From contig NZ_CP054052.1 of assembly GCF_013283835.1 (NCBI RefSeq), forward strand, positions 1,054,001-1,118,000: a stretch of DNA of 64,000 nt, written 5' to 3'. This document shows, piece by piece, positions 56,356 to 64,000 of this stretch (positions within the stretch are counted from its first letter, which is position 1; the number at the start of each line of letters is the position of its first letter). This stretch comes from Poseidonibacter lekithochrous. GTDB taxonomy: Bacteria > Campylobacterota > Campylobacteria > Campylobacterales > Arcobacteraceae. Position numbers and translations under genes: made by a program. The notes beneath the pieces are model-generated. The model did no database searches. It was not told the origin of the DNA and was given only the letters and a program-made list of their open reading frames with translations.

Positions 56356-57120
56356 ATGGCTATTCCATTAAGAAAACCAAACGAAATTGCAAAGCTTCGT
56401 ACAGCAGGTCTTGCTGTTGCGAAGACTTTAAAATACTTAGAAGAAAATGTTAAAGCTGGCATGACTTTGAAAGAAGTTGACGCCATTGGTGAGAAGTTCC
56501 TAAGAAATTTAGGAGCTAGACCATCTTTTAAAGGCTTATACGGCTTTCCTGCCGCAGTATGTACTTCTTTAAATGAAGTAATTATTCACGGTATACCATC
56601 TGACACTGTTCTTAAAGAAGGTGATATTTTAGGTCTAGATATTGGATCTGAAATTGATGGATGGTATGGTGATGCTGCAATTACTATGCCTATTGGAAAA
56701 ATATCAAAAGAAGATGGAGAGTTAATTGCTTGTGCAAAAGACTCTTTATATCATGCTATTGATATTATTCATGAAGGTATGAGATTTAAAGAATTATCAC
56801 AAGCAATTGAAAAATTTATTGTTGATAGGGGTTACCAACCACTAATTAGATTTTGTGGTCATGGTATTGGTAAAAAACCTCATGGTGAACCAGAAATTCC
56901 AAATTACTTGGAATCTTCTAATGCAAAATCTGGACCGAAGATTAAAAACGGAATGGTATTTTGTTTAGAACCTATGATCACTCAAAAGATGCGAGAACCA
57001 GTTATTTTAGATAATGATTGGGACGTTGTTTCTTCTGATAGATTAAGAGGAAGTCATTATGAGCATACAGTCGCTGTAGTAGATGGAAAAGCAGTAATTT
57101 TATCTAAAGTAGAAGAGTAA
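56356..57120 (+). CDS. map: Methionine aminopeptidase type I
   Basis: 254 residues. The metal ligands are in place: aspartates in GLDIGSEIDGWYGDAAITM, the histidine in FCGHGIGKKPHGEP, and glutamates in CLEPMIT and HYEHTVAV. Removes the initiator methionine. Five bases after secY, the usual spc-operon position. Confidence 0.98.
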   Translation: MAIPLRKPNEIAKLRTAGLAVAKTLKYLEENVKAGMTLKEVDAIGEKFLRNLGARPSFKGLYGFPAAVCTSLNEVIIHGIPSDTVLKEGDILGLDIGSEIDGWYGDAAITMPIGKISKEDGELIACAKDSLYHAIDIIHEGMRFKELSQAIEKFIVDRGYQPLIRFCGHGIGKKPHGEPEIPNYLESSNAKSGPKIKNGMVFCLEPMITQKMREPVILDNDWDVVSSDRLRGSHYEHTVAVVDGKAVILSKVEE

Positions 57121-57138
57121 TTTTAATTAGGAGAACAA

Positions 57139-57357
57139 GTGGCAAAAGATGATGTAATTGTAATAGATGGGAAAGTAATTGAAGCTTTACCTAATGCAAT
57201 GTTTAGAGTTGAGTTAGATAACGGACATGTAGTATTATGTCATATCTCAGGAAAAATGAGAATGCACTATATTAAGATTTTACCAAATGATAAGGTTAAA
57301 GTAGAAATTACTCCTTATTCATTAGACAAAGGTAGAATCACACACAGATATAAGTAA
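57139..57357 (+). CDS. infA: Translation initiation factor IF-1
   Basis: 72 residues, GTG start with AGGAGA upstream. An S1/OB-fold; [20 protein letters not shown] and the end [11 protein letters not shown] are diagnostic. Last gene of the operon here. rpmJ, rpsM, rpsK, rpsD, rpoA and rplQ, which often follow, are not in the window. Confidence 0.99.
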   Translation: MAKDDVIVIDGKVIEALPNAMFRVELDNGHVVLCHISGKMRMHYIKILPNDKVKVEITPYSLDKGRITHRYK

Positions 57358-57368
57358 TTATATCAAAC

Positions 57369-57397
57369 TTAAATAAGGAATTTTATTCCTTATTTAA
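57369..57397 (+). terminator. Terminator of the ribosomal operon
   Basis: A 12-bp stem TTAAATAAGGAA/TTCCTTATTTAA with a 5-base loop begins 12 bases after infA. Downstream Ts are few, but the position and stem strength fit a transcript end. Confidence 0.75.
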
Positions 57398-57442
57398 ACT
57401 TCCATATTAAAAAATCACAAAAAAACTTTCTAATATACAAAC

Positions 57443-57509
57443 TTATGAAGCCGTAACGCTTAATACTTCGCGCAACTTAAGAGTTATACCAAATGCTATT
57501 GCTTCATAA
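57443..57509. repeat. Nested inverted repeat, possible structured RNA
   Basis: An outer 9-bp pair TTATGAAGC/GCTTCATAA (57443-57451 with 57501-57509) encloses an inner near-perfect pair TAACGCTTAA/TTAAGAGTTA. It lies between the infA terminator and the 3' end of the small HTH gene. It could be a small RNA, a terminator of the HTH gene or a mobile-repeat remnant. Confidence 0.5.
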
Positions 57510-57518
57510 CTTTATATA

Positions 57519-57734
57519 TTAATCTTCTATTCTATTTTTTGTTAGATTTATTTCTTTTTCAATCATTTCTTTTTGTTTAAGCATTAATTCTAAATGCTGT
57601 TTTAAAACTTCTCTGTCTTTGTAAGATTCAATTATAAACTCATAAAGTTTAGGTCTATTTTTCTTCCAATTATGCAAGGTTGTTTTATTCACATCTAAAT
57701 CTGCTTCTAATTTTCTCAAACTAGGCGCTGTCAT
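57519..57734 (-). CDS. Small HTH protein
   Basis: 71 residues. LRKLEADLDVNKTTLHNWKKNRPKLYEFI (about 6-34) is a helix-turn-helix, followed by a charged coiled-coil tail for dimerisation. It resembles the HTH gene at 8339-8578 in style. It is divergent from the uracil-DNA glycosylase gene, and the 39-base repeats between them are its probable operator. Confidence 0.72.
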   Translation of the reverse strand: MTAPSLRKLEADLDVNKTTLHNWKKNRPKLYEFIIESYKDREVLKQHLELMLKQKEMIEKEINLTKNRIED

Positions 57735-57774
57735 TTTCTAGATTCCTAATAAAAATTTAATACATTTTATAAGA

Positions 57775-57855
57775 TATTGGAACAAATGTCAAGTATTGTT
57801 ATTATTTTGTACATATTATTGGAACAAATAATGCTAAAAGAAACAATTTTGTACA
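57775..57855. repeat. Two 39-base imperfect direct repeats, 42-base period
   Basis: Units 57775-57813 and 57817-57855 share the 13-base start TATTGGAACAAAT and the 10-base end ATTTTGTACA (or close) while the middles differ. Start and end are themselves roughly inverted. A 42-base period is four helical turns, which suits two dimers binding the same DNA face. Confidence 0.6.
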
Positions 57856-57863
57856 ATACTCTC

Positions 57864-58538
57864 ATGACAAAATTAGTTAAATATAAAATATTACGTTATT
57901 TGAACTTCCTAGATTCAATTGGATATAAGTATCACAAATCATTTGATTTTATTTCAAATGACATTAATAGCACTAGTTTACCAAACGATTTGCATAACTT
58001 GAAATCAACAGTTGATAACTGTTATTTATGTGAATTTTCTAAAACAAGAAAAAAAGCAGTTTTTGGTGAAGGTAATCCTAATGCTAAAATTATGTTCATA
58101 GGTGAAACTCCTACTTCTATTGAAGATGAAACAGGAAAAATATTTGTTGGACGTTCAGGTGAACTTCTTACAAAAATGATAGAAAATGTATTAAAAATAA
58201 AAAGAGAGTCTGTTTATATATCAAATATTATAAAATGTAAACCTTCTAATAATAAAAGTACTTTTAAATCTGAGGCTAACTTATGTAAGAGTTATCTTTT
58301 TAAAGAGATTGAACTAGTTAAGCCTGATATTATTGTTACTTTAGGACAAGAAGCTTATACATATTTAACAGATGAAGAACAAAATCTTTCAATGGTTAGA
58401 GGTCAAACAATAAATTATAGAAATATGATTTTAGTGCCTACTTTCCATCCTTCTTTTTTATTAAGAAATCCTTCTTCAAAAAAAGAGGCTTATGTAGATA
58501 TGTTAAAAATAAAGAATTTATTGGAGAGTGGAAATTGA
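57864..58538 (+). CDS. Type-4 (Fe-S) uracil-DNA glycosylase
   Basis: The frame opens at 57777, but earlier ATGs (57777, 57831) fall in the repeat region. I use ATG 57864, giving 224 residues; 57831 remains possible. A four-cysteine iron-sulfur set (CYLC, IIKCKP, NLCKS) and the motifs GEGNPNAKIMFIGETP..ED..GKIFVGRSGELL and TFHPSFLL define the family. The usual GEAPG reads GETPT. Removes uracil from DNA. Four-base overlap with the next gene. Confidence 0.85.
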   Translation: MTKLVKYKILRYLNFLDSIGYKYHKSFDFISNDINSTSLPNDLHNLKSTVDNCYLCEFSKTRKKAVFGEGNPNAKIMFIGETPTSIEDETGKIFVGRSGELLTKMIENVLKIKRESVYISNIIKCKPSNNKSTFKSEANLCKSYLFKEIELVKPDIIVTLGQEAYTYLTDEEQNLSMVRGQTINYRNMILVPTFHPSFLLRNPSSKKEAYVDMLKIKNLLESGN

Positions 58539-59659
58539 AACAATTATTGAGTATTTTTTTAGTTACATTTATTTTTATAGGATGTGCACCTAAAAAAACT
58601 GTTGAGATTAGTATACCTAGTGGTAATAATGTTGATATTGGTAAACCAGTAGATAAGATAGAAGACTTACCTGTATTAGGTGAAAAAATAGAAGCTTTGG
58701 ATGAAGCTGCAATTGAAGAAGATGAAACTGCTATCTTAGAAAATAAAGAAGTTTTTAAAATAGCTTTTATTTATCCTTCTAAAGTTGTAGGTAAATACGC
58801 TAAAACTGCAATGAATACTATGCTTGGTTATTTTGAATATAAAAAAATCAATTATGATATTAAAGTTTTTGATTCATTAAACGAAGATCCTATAAATGTA
58901 AATAATGCATTCTCTGAAATAAGAGATTCTGGATTTACAAAAGTAATTGCTTTGTTTTCTCCAAAAGCTGTTGATACAGTTCATTTAGCTGATACTTATG
59001 ATTTAGATGTTTATTTACCTTTAACTAATAAAAATGATGTTTTTAGTGTAAATGATAATTTCATTTATGGCGGTATCTCTTATGATGATCAAATATCAAG
59101 ATTACTTGCATATTCAAATGTTAAAAATAGTATGTTTTACCAAAACTCTTTTTTAAGTAAAAAACTAAAATTTAAATATGAAAATATAGTTGATGATATT
59201 AAAATTATTAAAGAAGTTAAAAAGAAAAGAAATAATTTTAAAAATTTAGTAGATGATGAAAGATTAAATGGAAATACAATTTTCTTAAATACAGGAATTG
59301 TAAAAACATCTATTTTATTATCACAGTTAAGAGCCTATGAAATTGAACCTAGAGTTGTTTTATCAACACAAGTTAACTACAACTCTAAACTTATTGCATT
59401 AACACAAAAAAAAGATAGATTAAACTTTATTGTTGCTAATTCTATTGATCACGTGGATTCTGCATTATTGGATACATTAGCATCTTATGGTTCAGATGTT
59501 GTTTATAATTGGGTAGATTACTCTACATTGGTTGGGATTAATTACCTTTATGATTCAAATGAAACATTACTTATTTCTACAGTAGTTAATGATAATGAGG
59601 TAGTTTATGTACCAAAATTATTTAAAAGTACTGCTTTTGGCTTTTTAGAAATTAAGTAA
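58535..59659 (+). CDS. LppC-like outer-membrane lipoprotein
   Basis: 374 residues, TTG start overlapping the previous stop. Signal peptide with lipobox FIGCAP (C17). After an acidic linker (about 30-75), the rest resembles a type-1 periplasmic-binding fold (FKIAFIYPSKVVGKYAKTAMNTMLGYF, VIALFSPKAV, NTIFLNTGIV), as in the LpoA/LppC family of penicillin-binding-protein activators. It may support peptidoglycan synthesis. Family call moderate. Confidence 0.7.
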   Translation: MKQLLSIFLVTFIFIGCAPKKTVEISIPSGNNVDIGKPVDKIEDLPVLGEKIEALDEAAIEEDETAILENKEVFKIAFIYPSKVVGKYAKTAMNTMLGYFEYKKINYDIKVFDSLNEDPINVNNAFSEIRDSGFTKVIALFSPKAVDTVHLADTYDLDVYLPLTNKNDVFSVNDNFIYGGISYDDQISRLLAYSNVKNSMFYQNSFLSKKLKFKYENIVDDIKIIKEVKKKRNNFKNLVDDERLNGNTIFLNTGIVKTSILLSQLRAYEIEPRVVLSTQVNYNSKLIALTQKKDRLNFIVANSIDHVDSALLDTLASYGSDVVYNWVDYSTLVGINYLYDSNETLLISTVVNDNEVVYVPKLFKSTAFGFLEIK

Positions 59660-59690
59660 TATTTAGATAGAATCGCGAATATTTATATTT

Positions 59691-61442
59691 ATGGAGTTTG
59701 AATTGAGAACACATTATTGTACAGAAGTTACAGAAAAAAACATCGGTGATAAAGTTACTGTTGCTGGTTGGGTAAACAGTAGAAGAGATCACGGTGGAAT
59801 TATATTTATTGATTTAAGAGATAAGGGCGGACTAGTTCAATTAGTTGCTGACCCATCTGTTTTACCAATTGCAGAAACAGTTAGAGATGAATTTGTTTTA
59901 ATTGCAACTGGAACAGTTAGAGAAAGAGGTGAAGGATTAGAAAATCCTAACTTAGTAACTGGAAAAATTGAAATTGTTTTAGATGAATTAGTTATTGAAA
60001 ATAAATCTAAGCCAATGCCATTTGATTTAAATGATGAAAAAGTAAATGATGAAATTAAATTAAGAAATAGATTCTTAGAATTAAGATCGAAAAAAGCATT
60101 TGAAACTTTCCAATTAAGATCTAAAGCTGCTATTCAAGTAAGAAACACTTTAGATGAATTAGGTTTCTTAGATGTTGAAACTCCAATCTTAACAAAATCT
60201 ACTCCAGAAGGTGCAAGAGATTATTTAGTACCATCAAGAGTTCATGGTGGTGAGTTTTATGCATTACCACAATCACCTCAATTATTTAAACAATTATTAA
60301 TGGTATCTGGATTTGATAAATATTTCCAAATTGCTAAATGTTTTAGAGATGAAGATTTAAGAGCTGATAGACAACCTGAATTTACTCAAATAGATGTTGA
60401 GATGTCTTTTTGTGATCAAGAAGATGTAATTAAAGTTGCTGAAAAAGTTATCACTGATGTATTTACAAAATGTGATAAACCAGTTCCTGCTACTTTCCCA
60501 AGAATGAGATACTGGGATGCAATGGAAACTTATGGTTCAGATAAACCAGATACAAGATTTGCAATGCCTTTAGTAGATGTTATTGATATTTTTGCAAACT
60601 CTACAAATGAAATTTTTGCTGATATTGCAAAAGATAAAAAGAACAACAGAATCAAAGCACTTAAATGTCCAAATGGAGATAATATCTTCTCTAAGAGACA
60701 AATGAAAGGTTTTGAAGACTACGTTAGAAAATTTGGAGCTAAAGGTCTTGGTTACTTCCAAATGAAAGAAGATGGTCTTAAAGGTCCTTTAACTAAATTC
60801 TTCTCTGAAGCTGATTTAGAAGAGATTGTTAAAACTACTGAACTTGAAGTTGGTGATGTTGTATTCTTTGGTGCAGGTGATAAAAAGACTGTATGGGATT
60901 ACATGGGTAGATTTAGACTTTACCTTGCTGAGCAAATGGATGCTATTCCTGAAGATGCTTACGAGTTCTTATGGGTTGTTGATTTCCCAATGTTTGAAAC
61001 TGAAGACGGTAAAACTAAAGCTCTTCACCATCCGTTTACAATGCCAAAATCTTTAGAAGATACTTCAGATTTAGAAGCTATTGAATCAATTGCTTATGAT
61101 ATCGTATTAAACGGTATGGAATTAGGTGGTGGATCTATTAGAATTCATAAAGAAGAAATTCAATCAAAAGTATTTGAATTAATGGGAATTTCGGAAGAAG
61201 AGCAAAGAGAGAAATTTGGTTTCTTACTTGACGCACTTCAATATGGAGCACCATCTCATGGTGGATTCGCAATGGGTCTAGATAGACTTGTAATGCTTCT
61301 TGTTGGAACTGATTCAATTAGAGATGTTATTGCATTCCCTAAAACACAAAAAGCTCAATGTTTATTAACAGGAGCTCCATCACCAGTTGATGCTGAGCAG
61401 TTAAAAGACTTAAGTTTAAGAATTAGAAAAACTGAAGCCTAA
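59691..61442 (+). CDS. aspS: Aspartyl-tRNA synthetase
   Basis: 583 residues, bacterial type: anticodon OB domain ([21 protein letters not shown]), class II core with motif 2 [20 protein letters not shown], a GAD insert and motif 3 GLDRLVMLL. Charges tRNA-Asp and, in organisms of this group that use GatCAB, usually tRNA-Asn as well, so it is probably non-discriminating. Confidence 0.98.
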   Translation: MEFELRTHYCTEVTEKNIGDKVTVAGWVNSRRDHGGIIFIDLRDKGGLVQLVADPSVLPIAETVRDEFVLIATGTVRERGEGLENPNLVTGKIEIVLDELVIENKSKPMPFDLNDEKVNDEIKLRNRFLELRSKKAFETFQLRSKAAIQVRNTLDELGFLDVETPILTKSTPEGARDYLVPSRVHGGEFYALPQSPQLFKQLLMVSGFDKYFQIAKCFRDEDLRADRQPEFTQIDVEMSFCDQEDVIKVAEKVITDVFTKCDKPVPATFPRMRYWDAMETYGSDKPDTRFAMPLVDVIDIFANSTNEIFADIAKDKKNNRIKALKCPNGDNIFSKRQMKGFEDYVRKFGAKGLGYFQMKEDGLKGPLTKFFSEADLEEIVKTTELEVGDVVFFGAGDKKTVWDYMGRFRLYLAEQMDAIPEDAYEFLWVVDFPMFETEDGKTKALHHPFTMPKSLEDTSDLEAIESIAYDIVLNGMELGGGSIRIHKEEIQSKVFELMGISEEEQREKFGFLLDALQYGAPSHGGFAMGLDRLVMLLVGTDSIRDVIAFPKTQKAQCLLTGAPSPVDAEQLKDLSLRIRKTEA

Positions 61443-61464
61443 GGCTTAATTAAAAGAGGTTAGT

Positions 61465-62256
61465 ATGTTTAAAATTTTATTTTTATTAATACTACCTCTT
61501 TTGGTATTTTCAAAATACCAAATCACTACATATATGCCTCTTGAAGGCTACTTAATCAAAAAAATTGCTCAAAACTATGTAAGATCAAAAGTAATTGTTC
61601 CTACTTATTCTAATAAAAAATTAGATTTATCACACTCTGAAATATCAAGACTTGCTAATACTAAGGCATATTTTCATTTTGGTTTAGACATTGAAAAAGA
61701 GTATATATCTTTATTATCAAAAGCTAATCCACAATTAAAAGTATTTGATTTATCAAATGGTATTGATAAAATATCTTATAACGGGAAAATTAACCATTAT
61801 GTTTGGATGGATCCTATATTACTACGTAAGGTAGCAAAAAATATATTTGATGCAATAGTGTCTTTAGATAAAAGTAATAAAGGTTTTTATTTAAATAGTT
61901 ACAATGCTTTATTAGATGAATTAGATAAAATATATTTAAATACAAAAGTAAAACTAGATAAAAGTGAAATCTATAATATCTTTATTTTTGATGAGTATTG
62001 GACTTATTATGCTAAGCGATTCGGAATTAATTTATATAGAAAAGATAAACAAATTATTAAAGCAGATGAAGTTACACCTTTGTTAAAGTTCGTTGACAAA
62101 AATGAAATCAAAGCTGTATTAGTTGCTAATGATAACACTTTTTCTTATGCTAAATCTATTTCTGGAAATGCTGATATTGTGATTAAAAGTAATGATATTT
62201 TTGATGACTTCTTATTTAACAACTTTATAAATCTTACAAAAGAACTAGAGAAATAA
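61465..62256 (+). CDS. ZnuA-like metal-binding protein
   Basis: 263 residues with a Sec signal (ILFLLILPLLVFS). Fold pattern of cluster A-I metal-binding proteins: LSHSEISRL near 52, NHYVWMDPILLRKVAKNI near 110-127 and a second lobe. The histidines are candidate Zn or Mn ligands. No ABC permease or ATPase gene lies nearby. It follows aspS by 22 bases, perhaps in one transcript. Confidence 0.82.
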   Translation: MFKILFLLILPLLVFSKYQITTYMPLEGYLIKKIAQNYVRSKVIVPTYSNKKLDLSHSEISRLANTKAYFHFGLDIEKEYISLLSKANPQLKVFDLSNGIDKISYNGKINHYVWMDPILLRKVAKNIFDAIVSLDKSNKGFYLNSYNALLDELDKIYLNTKVKLDKSEIYNIFIFDEYWTYYAKRFGINLYRKDKQIIKADEVTPLLKFVDKNEIKAVLVANDNTFSYAKSISGNADIVIKSNDIFDDFLFNNFINLTKELEK

Positions 62257-62276
62257 AAAAATTATTTTTATTTTTT
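62251..62276 (+). terminator. Terminator after the ZnuA-like gene
   Basis: AAATAAAAA/TTTTTATTT stem with a 5-base loop and a run of six Ts, overlapping the stop codon region. Confidence 0.7.
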
Positions 62277-62354
62277 GAATAAATTTTATACACCTGTATA
62301 TCCCCCTGAACTATCTTTATTGTATATAATCTATATATTATTTAGGAGTTTATT

Positions 62355-64000
62355 ATGTCACAAAAACTAATTGATTATAAAGGTATTAGTGTAAAAAAAG
62401 AGTTATATCCAATCATTAAACATATTGAAGATGTGGATAAATATAGAGAAGAATTGGGAAGACTAAGTTCTTCCTGGGATATTTTTGCATTACTTGGACA
62501 ATTAGGTGATATTAATATTGATATTGGTAAAACAAAAGAAAATTTCCTTAATCTTACATCTACGTTATTAAACCATTTGAGCGAACAAACAATAAAGAAA
62601 GTAACAACTGAAATGAAGTTCAAGTCTCAAGTTGCAATCGATATTGTTATTAGAAACTTGTTTGAAAGAACTGCTGATATTGGATTTTTATCTACGGATG
62701 ATGATATTAGAAAGTTTATCAAATTTTATGTATCAGATTATGATGAAGAAAGCTTAGAGTATAAAAAAGAAATTCAAAAAAGATTTAAAGAGTATGTTGC
62801 TAAATATTCTGTTTATTTTGATATTGTTTTAGCTAATACAAATGGAAAAGTTTTAGCACGACTTAATGATGATATTAAGTCTGATAAAATTGAAAAGTCC
62901 TTCATTCAGGAAGTTTTAAATACGAGTAATGAATATGTTGAAACATATAAATATCATGATTTTATTCCTCAATATAAAAAAACTTTAGTTTATTCATACA
63001 AAGTTAGAAAAACAAATAATCCAAATTCTGAAAACTTAGGTGTCTTAAGTCTTTGTTTTAGATTTACTGATGAAATGAAAGGTATTTTTAAAAACTTAAT
63101 TGATACGAAAAATAAAGAAGCTTTAATGATTTTAGATGAAGATGGAAAAGTAATTGCTTCAAGTAATAAAGCTCATATTCCACTTGGTTCTAAATTAGCA
63201 ATTATTTTGGATGATGATTATAAGATTGTATCTTTTGCAGGTAGAGATTATATTGCTAAAACTTGTAAAACAAATGGTTATCAAGGTTTTAATGGATTAA
63301 AATGGTATGGACATATTATGATTCCTCTTGAACATGCTTTTTTAAGTGATGAATTGAATTCGTTAGATATTGAACAAAACATCATTGAATCTATGATGAA
63401 TAATGAACAACATTTTTCTTCAGATTTAAAAGATGTTTTTCTAAAAAGTAAAATAATACAAGATAATTTAAGTAGAGTTATCTGGAATGGTAATATCGCT
63501 CAAAGTAAATTAAATTCAAGTAATAGAGGTTTTTCAAAATCCTTATTAAATGAAATAGGATTAACAGGAACAAAAGCTAATTCTTCCTTGGAAAATTTAA
63601 ATGAAACTATAATAACCTCTATTTTAAAAGATAGTGAATTTTTATCCTCTTTAGCTATTGATATTATGGATAGGAATCTATATGAAAGGGCAAATGATTG
63701 TAGGTGGTGGGCTTTAACTTCATATTTTAGAGAAGCCTTAGATGATATGAATTCTTTAGCTCATAAACAAGAAGAGATATCTGCTGTTTTAAAATATATA
63801 AATGATTTATATACAGTGTATAGTAATATTTTAATTTATGATAGAGATGGAAAAGTTATTGCTGTATCAAATAAAAAAGATGATTATTTAATTGGTAAAA
63901 TTTTAAGTCAAGAATGGGTTCATAAAAGTTTATCTTTAAAAGATACTTCAAAATATTGTGTATCAAAATTTGAAAAAACTAATCTTTATTCAAATGAATC
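62355..64000 (+). CDS. Double-Cache signalling protein, 3' end outside the window
   Basis: Open from ATG 62355 (TAGGAG upstream) to the last base with no stop, at least 548 residues. No membrane segment is visible. The pattern (VDKYREELGRLSSSWDIF near 28, VAIDIVIRNLFERTADIGFLSTDDDIR near 96, and a second MDRNLYERANDCRWWALTSYFREAL near 435) is that of soluble Cache-type proteins linked to CheW or chemotaxis. Two repeat segments (LMILDEDGKVIASSNK and ILIYDRDGKVIAVSNK) mark the two Cache folds. The missing C-terminus probably carries the output domain. Confidence 0.75.
   Translation, partial: MSQKLIDYKGISVKKELYPIIKHIEDVDKYREELGRLSSSWDIFALLGQLGDINIDIGKTKENFLNLTSTLLNHLSEQTIKKVTTEMKFKSQVAIDIVIRNLFERTADIGFLSTDDDIRKFIKFYVSDYDEESLEYKKEIQKRFKEYVAKYSVYFDIVLANTNGKVLARLNDDIKSDKIEKSFIQEVLNTSNEYVETYKYHDFIPQYKKTLVYSYKVRKTNNPNSENLGVLSLCFRFTDEMKGIFKNLIDTKNKEALMILDEDGKVIASSNKAHIPLGSKLAIILDDDYKIVSFAGRDYIAKTCKTNGYQGFNGLKWYGHIMIPLEHAFLSDELNSLDIEQNIIESMMNNEQHFSSDLKDVFLKSKIIQDNLSRVIWNGNIAQSKLNSSNRGFSKSLLNEIGLTGTKANSSLENLNETIITSILKDSEFLSSLAIDIMDRNLYERANDCRWWALTSYFREALDDMNSLAHKQEEISAVLKYINDLYTVYSNILIYDRDGKVIAVSNKKDDYLIGKILSQEWVHKSLSLKDTSKYCVSKFEKTNLYSNE

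Noticed and set aside
1-64000. CRISPR array or toxin-antitoxin pair
   Set aside because: No regularly spaced repeats were seen, and no adjacent small-gene pair resembles a known toxin-antitoxin family closely enough to call.

Overview
The window looks like the chromosome of a Campylobacterota species, most likely an Arcobacteraceae (Arcobacter-like) member. The signs are very AT-rich DNA, frequent TTG/GTG starts, an S10-spc ribosomal cluster without rpmD (L30), a MurF with an N-terminal membrane domain, and a chemotaxis/c-di-GMP-rich gene set. This placement comes from gene content and composition, not from a database search.

Positions 1-16640 are an accessory island. It holds the end of a type I restriction gene (hsdR), a giant DUF4011-helicase-Vsr-like nuclease protein, a serine resolvase with its own inverted-repeat control region, and a repressor-controlled cassette of membrane proteins and lipoproteins. 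It then carries a first tyrosine recombinase, three small minus-strand genes including an excisionase-like one, a WYL-regulator plus HExxH-protein pair, and a second tyrosine recombinase that abuts the core gene ychF.

Positions 16777-34671 are mostly core genome: ychF, an HDOD protein, a degenerate-GGDEF protein with recO, ppnP, superoxide reductase, thiL, truD, a CheZ-like protein facing a haem-motif chemoreceptor, ruvA-ddl-hydrolase-murF, and a HIT protein. A lone KAP-family NTPase (23093-24343) with long flanking spacers looks inserted.

Positions 34746-46425 are accessory or lineage-specific. A DUF1800-DUF1501 secreted-protein operon is preceded by a c-di-GMP-I (GEMM) riboswitch. A second riboswitch with a 67-nt identical core, about 4.3 kb away, precedes only a 33-residue membrane or secreted peptide. 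Between them is a BRCT-like/LRV-like protein, MoxR-type AAA+ ATPase and VWA protein operon. Then follow TetR, DinB-like, zinc-ribbon, AraC and LysE genes.

Positions 46644-57357 are the S10-spc ribosomal operon from rpsJ through secY, map and infA, with a consensus sigma-70 promoter and a structured leader. It stops after infA instead of continuing into rpmJ-rpsM-rpsK-rpsD-rpoA. Positions 57360-64000 hold a structured intergenic element, a small HTH gene, a type-4 uracil-DNA glycosylase, an LppC-like lipoprotein, aspS, a ZnuA-like binding protein and the start of a Cache-domain signalling protein that runs off the window. No tRNA, rRNA, CRISPR array or intact insertion sequence was recognised.
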